Assembly (NCBI GenBank): GCA_038239005.1 | Contig: JBBSFE010000167.1 | Span: forward strand, 1 to 11,345 | Reading direction: 5' to 3' | DNA: 11,345 nt | Source of the DNA: DASXHD01 sp038239005 | GTDB taxonomy: Bacteria > Myxococcota_A > Polyangia > Polyangiales > Polyangiaceae | Shown: positions 1 to 4,890 of the stretch, one piece after another | Layout of the letters: every line of letters begins with the position of its first letter | How positions within the stretch are numbered: the first letter of the stretch is position 1 | Program-made: the position numbers and the translations under genes | Notes under the pieces: generated by a model | The model's input: the letters and a program-made list of their open reading frames with translations, nothing else | Told to the model about the DNA's origin: nothing | Database searches by the model: none

Positions 1-13
1 GTGAGCGAGCAAG

Positions 14-85
14 GACATAGGTGACACTTTGTTCCAACGACATCGGTGACGGCTACCGCGAGTTATCCAGAGACATAGGTGACAC
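14..85. repeat. Left-end repeat cluster of the insertion sequence
   Basis: Three copies of the same word in the same orientation are visible: GACATAGGTGACAC at 14-27, GACATCGGTGAC at 39-50, and GACATAGGTGACAC at 72-85. The innermost copy extends to TCCAGAGACATAGGTGACA (66-84), which is the exact reverse complement of 1365-1383 at the other end. Repeated words at an IS end are plausible transposase binding sites. The role is inferred, the repeats are seen. Confidence 0.8.
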
Positions 86-116
86 TTCTCTTCTGCTGTT
101 CTCCCTTCAGAAAATA

Positions 117-1355
117 TTATTCGCTCCGCAGAGCCGCGCGGCGTGTTGGCGAAGCGAGACGCGAGGTGTCGCTGTCGGTTCGTGCAACAGGGCGCATGTG
201 GACGTCCTCGACGCGAATGAAGCGCAGCTTTCCGCGCCGACGTAGTTGCCCAAGCTCGTGTGGCCCAAAGAACACTCGCCATGAATTGGCTGACCACGAG
301 AGGCCGAGCAGCTCGTATCGAAGGGTCGTGGAAATGAAGGCCGAGCGATCGTTCCAGCGAATTGAACCCGTTTTTGAAACGCGCACGAGCTCGAAGTCGT
401 CCGGGTACGAGAAGTCTTTTCCCCAATGCGGGTCGGGCAGAGTGCGCTGCGAACGCTCGTAGAACTCTGCGGGCGAGCGCTGCTCGAGCGCTTCGTGAGG
501 TCGGTCGACGTTGTAGTGTTTTCGAAAGAGATCGAACGAACGCTGCTGGGCGCGCCGCGAATCGGACGGCGGCGAAGCGGTGTCGAGCTTGAGCGTGAGA
601 TGCATCCTTTCGTGGCGTCCGTTTTGTTGCGGCTTGCCGGGCTCGATACGCTCGTGAGCAATGCCGAGCTTGGCCCACCACGCTGAGAGCTCGGAGAGAC
701 CGCAAGGCGCTCGTGAGGCGAAAGGCGCGCCGTTGTCGCTTCGGATCGACTGCGGCAAACCGAAGTCGGCGAAGACCGTGCGGAGTGCACGCTTCACGCC
801 TGGCGTCGACGTGCTCGGCAGCGAGATACACGCGATGAGGAATCGGCTGTAAGCGTCCATCACCGTCAGCGGATAACAGCGTCGCTTGCCGACGAGAAAG
901 TCGCCCTTGAAGTCCATGCACCAGAGCACGTTGGGCGCCGTGGCGTGCGAGAGGGGACGCGTTGATGGCGGGGTGCGTCGTCGTCGACGTCGTGGCGTGA
1001 CGAGCCCGTTGCGCTTGATGATGAGCGCGAACGTGCTCACCGACGGAAGCGACGCTCCCGGATTTGCGCGCAACAACCACGCGCGAAGCTTCTTCGGGCC
1101 CCATCTCGGCCGCTCTCGTCGCGCTGCAACAATGCTGCTCTCGAGCCCAGCGGCAACGGCTCGAGGACTGCAGTGCGGTTTCCGCGAAAGGTCCGCGAGA
1201 CTCGACGTCTCGAGAAATCTCGCAACCCACTTGTAGACCGTCTTGCGACTCACTCCGAATCGTCGTGCGAGCTCGCTCATGCTGCTGTCGCCGCGCATGT
1301 ACTCGTCGATGAATTGCTGGCGTTGATCCATGGGTGACGTGTCCTGCCAAGGCAT
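117..1355 (-). CDS. IS481-family DDE transposase
   Basis: The 412-residue protein catalyses transposition of the surrounding element. The start chosen is the ATG giving MPWQDTSPMDQR, the usual opening of this transposase group; a GTG five codons earlier lies inside the terminal repeat. Residues 8-60 form a helix-turn-helix (SELARRFGVSRKTVYKW). Residues 140-260 are an integrase core (rve) with catalytic Asp148 in WCMDFKGDF, Asp207 in IRSDNGAPFAS and Glu249 in QQNGRHERMH. A beta-rich C-terminal region follows (about 330-400), as usual for full-length members. No frameshift or internal stop is seen, and all three acidic residues are present, so the enzyme looks functional. An arginine run at about 122-127 marks the linker between the DNA-binding part and the core. 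The stop lies 32 bp inside the innermost left repeat. Confidence 0.93.
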   Translation of the reverse strand: MPWQDTSPMDQRQQFIDEYMRGDSSMSELARRFGVSRKTVYKWVARFLETSSLADLSRKPHCSPRAVAAGLESSIVAARRERPRWGPKKLRAWLLRANPGASLPSVSTFALIIKRNGLVTPRRRRRRTPPSTRPLSHATAPNVLWCMDFKGDFLVGKRRCYPLTVMDAYSRFLIACISLPSTSTPGVKRALRTVFADFGLPQSIRSDNGAPFASRAPCGLSELSAWWAKLGIAHERIEPGKPQQNGRHERMHLTLKLDTASPPSDSRRAQQRSFDLFRKHYNVDRPHEALEQRSPAEFYERSQRTLPDPHWGKDFSYPDDFELVRVSKTGSIRWNDRSAFISTTLRYELLGLSWSANSWRVFFGPHELGQLRRRGKLRFIRVEDVHMRPVARTDSDTSRLASPTRRAALRSE

Positions 1356-1364
1356 GGCGGTGAC

Positions 1365-1438
1365 TGTCACCTATGTCTCTGGAACGATGTGTCACCCGGT
1401 CACCCCTGTCCGCGAGATGGACTGTTACCCATCTCTCT
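1365..1438. repeat. Right-end repeat cluster of the insertion sequence
   Basis: TGTCACCTATGTCTCTGGA at 1365-1383 is an exact 19-bp inverted match to 66-84. Degenerate copies follow outward: TGTCACCC at 1390-1397, GTCACCCCTGTC at 1399-1410, and TGTTACCCATCTCTCT at 1423-1438. These lie directly upstream of the transposase start, so they probably also hold the transposase promoter. The outermost copy touches the resumed FGE-fold coding sequence. Confidence 0.75.
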
Positions 1439-1966
1439 AATCCGGACCCGTACGCAACGTGGTCATCGTCGCCCGGAACGCTGGAAAATCGCCCAATCAA
1501 CTGCGTGAGCTGGTACGAGGCATACGCATTCTGCATCTGGGACGGCGGCTTTCTACCGAGTGAAGCGGAGTGGGAATACGCAGCGGCGGGTGGCAGCGAG
1601 CAGCGTGAATATCCTTGGGGCACTGCCGCACCAACGAACCAATATGCGATTTACAATTGCAATTATCCGTCCGTCGGAACCTGTACGAGCACCGCCAACA
1701 TTGCCCCAGTGGGAGTGACAACGAGCGGGGCCGCGCGCTGGGGTCAGCTCGATTTGGCAGGGAATGTATGGGAGTGGACGTTGGACTGGTTCGGCACTTA
1801 CACGACGTGCACCGACTGCGTGAATTCGGTGACCGGCACGAATCGCACGTTGCGCGGTGGTAACTATTTCAATCCCGGCTCCGCCCTTTATCCGGAGGAC
1901 CGCAATCAAGTCTCTCCAACGACCCGGGCGAACGACCACGGGTTTCGCTGCGCACGAACGCCCTGA
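1439..1966 (+). pseudogene. 3' remnant of an FGE-fold (SUMF1/EgtB-type) gene cut by the insertion sequence
   Basis: About 175 residues match the C-terminal two-thirds of an FGE-sulfatase domain. Landmarks in order are PINCVSWYEAYAFCIWDGG, LPSEAEWEYAAAGG, YPWGT, LDLAGNVWEWTLDWF, TLRGGNYF and HGFRCAR just before the stop. The first third of the domain and any signal peptide are missing because the insertion sequence joins at about codon NPDPYATW; the missing part should lie left of the window. The reading frame stays open back to an ATG at 1373 inside the IS repeat, so a chimeric 197-residue product is possible but would lack the front of the fold. The active-site cysteine pair expected after RGG is absent (FNPGSALYPEDRN). 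CxxC (TTCTDC) suggests an exported, disulfide-bonded ancestor. The last 98 bp overlap the convergent membrane-protein gene. Confidence 0.85.
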
Positions 1967-2594
1967 TCGTCAGGACACGTCCGCCGATGAGGCCCCCGGC
2001 GATCGCGAGCGCTGCGACGGGAAACGCGTGGCCGACGAGCGCATGTTCGCCGTTCGTCAGCGGGCACCAAATGTCGACCATCACCTGTGCAAACGCACCT
2101 GCCGTCGCGCCGAGGGCCGCACCGGCGACGAGCGGGTCGACGACCACGGTGCGCTTGCGAAGGTGGAGCGCGGCGCCGAGCATCGCGCCGCCTGAGACGA
2201 GCGTCATCGCCATGCAACGAAATCCAATACGCGCAGGCGGCGCAGCGTAGTGGTTGTGCCAGAGCACGAGCCACGCGTAGGTCGCGAGCGGCGCGAGCGC
2301 GGCGATGGCGAGCAGGGCCGCCGTTGGAGGACCGACGGCGGAGCGATTGCGCCACCACGCGACATCCGCGCACGCGATCACGATCAAAAGCGCACCGAGC
2401 GCGATTCGGATCGTGAGATCGAGCGGCCTTGTTGCACCATGACCAAAGCCGCCCCATGCGAAAAAAAGAGGAACGCCCGCGAGCGCCGCGGAGCCGTAAA
2501 TGAGCGCCGAGCGACGACGACCGTCGCGACGCGTTCGCGCCGGACGCGCGGCAATTTCGAGGAGGATTGCGTCACGTATCGAATCGCGCGTCAT
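1869..2594 (-). CDS. NrsF/DUF1109-type six-helix membrane protein, probable anti-sigma factor
   Basis: The 241-residue protein has a short basic N-terminus followed by six predicted membrane helices, roughly at 29-49, 60-79, 89-113, 123-143, 151-171 and 185-204. NrsF-type features are the Cys127 region (GFRCMAM) and the late signature DIWCPLTNGEHALVGHAFP with Cys177, two His and a Pro, ending in GGLIGGRVL. In Caulobacter, NrsF is an inner-membrane inhibitor of the ECF factor SigF and depends on conserved cysteines; a similar role here is inferred. The ATG overlaps the stop of the sigma-factor gene (ATGA), so the two are probably translated together. The last 33 or so codons (ETRGRSPGSLERLD onward) overlap the convergent FGE remnant, are hydrophilic, and look like read-through beyond the conserved domain. 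Family assignment rests on pattern recognition only. Confidence 0.78.
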   Translation of the reverse strand: MTRDSIRDAILLEIAARPARTRRDGRRRSALIYGSAALAGVPLFFAWGGFGHGATRPLDLTIRIALGALLIVIACADVAWWRNRSAVGPPTAALLAIAALAPLATYAWLVLWHNHYAAPPARIGFRCMAMTLVSGGAMLGAALHLRKRTVVVDPLVAGAALGATAGAFAQVMVDIWCPLTNGEHALVGHAFPVAALAIAGGLIGGRVLTIRAFVRSETRGRSPGSLERLDCGPPDKGRSRD

Positions 2595-3145
2595 GGCGCG
2601 CCGCCCTTTTCTGCAACGTCATCGCCGACCGCGCCGCGCAGCGCCTCGTAGCAGCGATGAGCGCGGAGCTTGACGGCCGTCACCGTGGTTCCGAGCGCTT
2701 CGGCCGCCTGGGCGAACGTGAGGCCGTCGTACTTGATCAGCATGAACGCCGTGCGTTGGGTTTCGGGGAGCGAATCGAGCGTACGTTGGATCACCTGCGC
2801 GGCTTGTTTGCGTCTCAATGCATCATCCGGAGCGCCCTCGTCCACGGCCGGCGGGTCCAGCGTGTCGACCAGCACCTCACGCTTGCCCCGACGATACGAA
2901 TCGATCAAAAGCCGACGCGCGATCGCGAACGCCCACGGCAGGACATCGGCTCCCGTGACGTACGTGTGGCGCGCGCAGTGCATTTGGAGAAACGTCTGCT
3001 GAACCAAATCCTCGGCGCGCGCGCGATGGCCAGTTTGCCGCATCAAAAAGGCGAAGAGCCTCGGCGCGAGGAGGTCGTAGAGCTCGGCGAACGCTGCGTC
3101 GTTGCCAACGGCATACCGATCCATTGCAGCGCTCACGGCGGACAT
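2591..3145 (-). CDS. ECF-type RNA polymerase sigma factor
   Basis: The 184-residue protein has the two domains of an ECF sigma factor. Region 2 lies at about 17-88 (AFAELYDLLAPRLFAFLMR, then AEDLVQQTFLQMH and LPWAFAIARRLLIDSYRR). Region 4 lies at about 117-170 (LDSLPETQRTAFMLIKYDGL, then FAQAAEALGTTVTAVKLRAHR, a helix-turn-helix for the -35 element). It should direct RNA polymerase to a small regulon and be held inactive by the membrane protein encoded next, with which it shares an ATGA overlap. The reading frame is open far upstream, but that sequence is Arg/Ser-rich and lies opposite or inside the activator gene, so I start at ATG 3145 (MSAVSAAMDRY). A second ATG at 3124 (MDRYAVG) is possible and would leave a longer leader after the predicted sigma-54 promoter. 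No classical Shine-Dalgarno is evident at either. Confidence 0.88.
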   Translation of the reverse strand: MSAVSAAMDRYAVGNDAAFAELYDLLAPRLFAFLMRQTGHRARAEDLVQQTFLQMHCARHTYVTGADVLPWAFAIARRLLIDSYRRGKREVLVDTLDPPAVDEGAPDDALRRKQAAQVIQRTLDSLPETQRTAFMLIKYDGLTFAQAAEALGTTVTAVKLRAHRCYEALRGAVGDDVAEKGGAP

Positions 3146-3164
3146 CGAGGTCACGCAGAGTGCT

Positions 3165-3182
3165 AGAGCACACGCCGTACCA
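3165..3182 (-). promoter_or_regulatory. Candidate sigma-54 (-24/-12) promoter for the sigma factor/NrsF pair
   Basis: On the minus strand the sequence reads TGGTACGGCGTGTGCTCT. Against the known TGGCACG-N4-TTGCW consensus, it keeps the essential GG and GC with exactly 10 bases between them. It also keeps the leading T, the A, C and G of the -24 element, TGC of the -12 element and the W position. Mismatches are C to T in -24 and the first T of -12. A start site near 3156 would give an 11-nt leader to ATG 3145 or 32 nt to ATG 3124. The neighbouring upstream gene encodes a sigma-54 activator. Found by eye, so chance remains possible. Confidence 0.45.
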
Positions 3183-3224
3183 CACGCGAGAGCAGGGCTT
3201 TGTCGCTGTTTTTCACGTCGCGAG

Positions 3225-3242
3225 GTCGAGAGTGTCGAGAGT
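3225..3242. repeat. Perfect 9-bp tandem repeat upstream of the sigma-factor gene
   Basis: GTCGAGAGT occurs twice back to back (3225-3233 and 3234-3242). It lies about 70-86 bp upstream of the start site predicted from the sigma-54-like promoter, a distance typical for activator binding sites. Binding by the adjacent activator is inferred only. Confidence 0.5.
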
Positions 3243-3243
3243 T

Positions 3244-3266
3244 CGACGTCACTCGACGCGACGTCG
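3244..3266. promoter_or_regulatory. Inverted repeat directly after the activator stop: activator site or terminator stem
   Basis: CGACGTC (3244-3250) and GACGTCG (3260-3266) form a 7-bp perfect inverted repeat with a 9-base centre, starting at the base next to the activator stop codon. There is no T-run after it on the minus strand, so it is a poor intrinsic terminator. Placed about 90-110 bp upstream of the predicted sigma-factor start site, it could be an upstream activating site for a Fis-type dimer. CGACG-rich words are common in this genome, so confidence is low. Confidence 0.3.
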
Positions 3267-4859
3267 TCAGGCGCGCTTGGTAACGCGGATGCCGAGCGTG
3301 TCCATGCGACTGAGCAGCGTCGTGCGTGCGAGCCCGAGCTCTCGCGCGGCTTGTGCAACGACACCGCCGCACTGGTTGAGCGTGGCGCGAATCGCCGCCT
3401 CTTCGCGCTCGTCGAGTCGAGCGCGTTCGGCTTGGAGCGATTGCCAATCGGTCGGCGCGTCGGCGGGGCGCGTCGTCTGAGTCGCCATTGCGGCGCGTTC
3501 GAGATCGCGGCGATCAACGTGCTCCGGCGTGATGATTGTCGCGTTGCGATCCTCGACGAGCGCACGTTCGCGCGCACGCCGCATCATCGTTTCGAGCTGT
3601 CGAACGTTGCCCGGCCACTCCATCGCCGTCGAAACGAGCAAGCGTCGCATCGCATCCGAAAGCGACCACTGCCGTGTGCTGTCGGCGTTGTGAAGCGCAA
3701 CCTCGGCGAGTGCGGGTAGGTCCTCGCGGCGTTCACGCAGCGGCGGCACTTCGAGAACGACGCCCGCGAGGCGATGATAGAGATCCTCACGAAAACGACC
3801 GTCGCGCATCGCGGCGTGCAAGTCACCGTTGGTGGCGCCGATGATGCGCACCTTGGATTGCTTCGGTTGCGCCTTGTCATAACCGAGCGGGCGATACGTT
3901 CCGAATTGCGTGAAGTCGAGCAAGAGCCGCTGCGCGAAGGTCGGCAGATTCAACACTTCATCGAGAATGAGAGTTCCGTCCGACGCGAACTCGACGAGCC
4001 CCACGCGTTTCGAGACCGCACCGGAATATGCGCCGCGCTCGTGACCGAACAGCTCGGAGGTGATCGTGTTGAGATCATCGCTCGAGCCGAGGACGGCGCG
4101 CACGATCGGTCGCCGATTGCTGGCCTCCGAAATCGCCTGCGCGAGAAGTGTCTTGCCGGAGCCCGACTCTCCGAGGATGAGGATGGGCGTGTCGCCGTGC
4201 AGTGACGCTTCGAGCTCGCGCGCGATCGGTTGCATGCTCCGGGGCGCGAGCAGCTCGGCGAGCGATGGCGCGCGACGCGACTCGACCCAGAATGTCTTCG
4301 CACCCCGAAGTTGATCGGAGGTCGCCATGGCGCGCGTGTGTTGCTCGAGCACGGCGCCGATCAACGTCGCCGCAGAAATGAAGAACTCGATGTGCGGCTC
4401 CGCGACGAATTTTCGCCGATCGCGGAAGTCGACATACAGAACGCCGCGCGTACCGGCTGCACTGCGCAGCGGCGCTGCGAGAACGGCGAAGATGTTGAGC
4501 GTCGTGGCGCTGGCGCTCGGGCTCGCCGAGCCCCTCGGGTCAAACACCACGCATCGATTCGTTTCGAGCGCGTCACGCACGAACGTGGTGCTGATCCTTT
4601 CGCGTTCTTGTGCGGAGAGAGCTTTGCCTTGCGAGCGTGCGTTGATCGCGGCTTGGGTGCCGTCAGCGCGCGTGACGAGAATGATGCCGCGATCGGCGCC
4701 GAGCAAATCCACGACGATGTCGAGCGCCTCGTCCATCGCGGCATCGCCGTCGAGCGCGCCAAACAGCCGGTCGACGAGCTTCTGCATGTACTGCCAGAGC
4801 GTCGCGTGATCGATCGCCGATTGGCTCGAGAGTGGGTTCAGTCGAGTTTCTTCCGTCAC
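3267..4859 (-). CDS. GAF - AAA+ - Fis sigma-54-dependent transcriptional activator
   Basis: The 530-residue protein has a GAF-type sensor domain (about 40-182), a sigma-54-interaction AAA+ ATPase (about 205-445) and a Fis-type helix-turn-helix (about 485-525, VAQAARELGLARTTLLSRM). Visible ATPase parts are Walker A GESGSGKT (230-237), Walker B LILDEV (about 297-302), sensor I GATNGD (341-346), arginines in FREDLYHR (356-363) and WPGNVRQLE (415-423). The sigma-54 contact loop reads GAYSGA (276-281) instead of GAFTGA, and the usual VNCAA stretch before it is replaced by AVLGSS, so coupling to sigma-54 may be altered. There is no receiver or FHA domain; the GAF domain presumably senses a ligand or partner. 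I chose GTG 4859 because the ATG at 4949 would lie inside the divergent kinase gene; ATG 4787 (MQKLVDRL) is an alternative. Confidence 0.88.
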   Translation of the reverse strand: MTEETRLNPLSSQSAIDHATLWQYMQKLVDRLFGALDGDAAMDEALDIVVDLLGADRGIILVTRADGTQAAINARSQGKALSAQERERISTTFVRDALETNRCVVFDPRGSASPSASATTLNIFAVLAAPLRSAAGTRGVLYVDFRDRRKFVAEPHIEFFISAATLIGAVLEQHTRAMATSDQLRGAKTFWVESRRAPSLAELLAPRSMQPIARELEASLHGDTPILILGESGSGKTLLAQAISEASNRRPIVRAVLGSSDDLNTITSELFGHERGAYSGAVSKRVGLVEFASDGTLILDEVLNLPTFAQRLLLDFTQFGTYRPLGYDKAQPKQSKVRIIGATNGDLHAAMRDGRFREDLYHRLAGVVLEVPPLRERREDLPALAEVALHNADSTRQWSLSDAMRRLLVSTAMEWPGNVRQLETMMRRARERALVEDRNATIITPEHVDRRDLERAAMATQTTRPADAPTDWQSLQAERARLDEREEAAIRATLNQCGGVVAQAARELGLARTTLLSRMDTLGIRVTKRA

Positions 4860-4890
4860 GACGAGTGCGCGTAGAATACACTGCTCGCGT
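4860..4890. promoter_or_regulatory. Compact divergent control region between activator and tandem kinase
   Basis: Only 31 bp separate the two chosen start codons. TAGAAT at 4872-4877 is a fair -10 box for the kinase gene, with a weak TTCTTC at 4848-4853 as its -35; the start site would then fall just before the GTG, giving a nearly leaderless mRNA. On the opposite strand the same bases read TATTCT, a weak -10 for the activator. Both promoters would overlap, so the genes would compete or be co-controlled. The promoter elements are weak by eye. Confidence 0.3.

Larger units (their letters stand above)
1..1438 (-). mobile_element. IS481-family insertion sequence, left edge probably outside the window
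   Basis: The segment holds one full-length DDE transposase flanked on both sides by copies of an inward-facing GACATAGGTGACA-type repeat. Positions 21-50 and 1366-1395 form an imperfect terminal inverted repeat, about 25 of 30 positions matching. Further degenerate copies lie outside this core on the right, the last being TGTTACCCATCTCTCT at 1423-1438. Coding sequence of an unrelated FGE-fold gene resumes at about 1439, which sets the right boundary. By symmetry the left boundary should lie a little before position 1, so no target duplication can be checked. The transposase sequence and GTGACA/TGTCAC ends fit the IS481 family. The element appears intact and possibly active. The exact boundary is inferred. 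Confidence 0.8.

Noticed and set aside
107..790. 227-residue minus-strand frame inside the insertion sequence
   Set aside because: It overlaps the transposase in another frame, is Ser/Arg-rich and has no domain. A frameshifted two-ORF transposase is also not needed, since the single 412-residue frame is complete.
3225..3266. CRISPR-like or satellite repeat array
   Set aside because: There is one 9-bp tandem pair and one short inverted repeat only, with no regular spacers. A regulatory role is the simpler reading.
3146..3577. Long N-terminal extension of the sigma-factor reading frame up to 3577
   Set aside because: It is Arg/Ser-rich without domain character, passes through the spacer with the promoter-like signals, and overlaps the activator gene on the same strand in another frame. 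ECF homology starts near 3124-3145.
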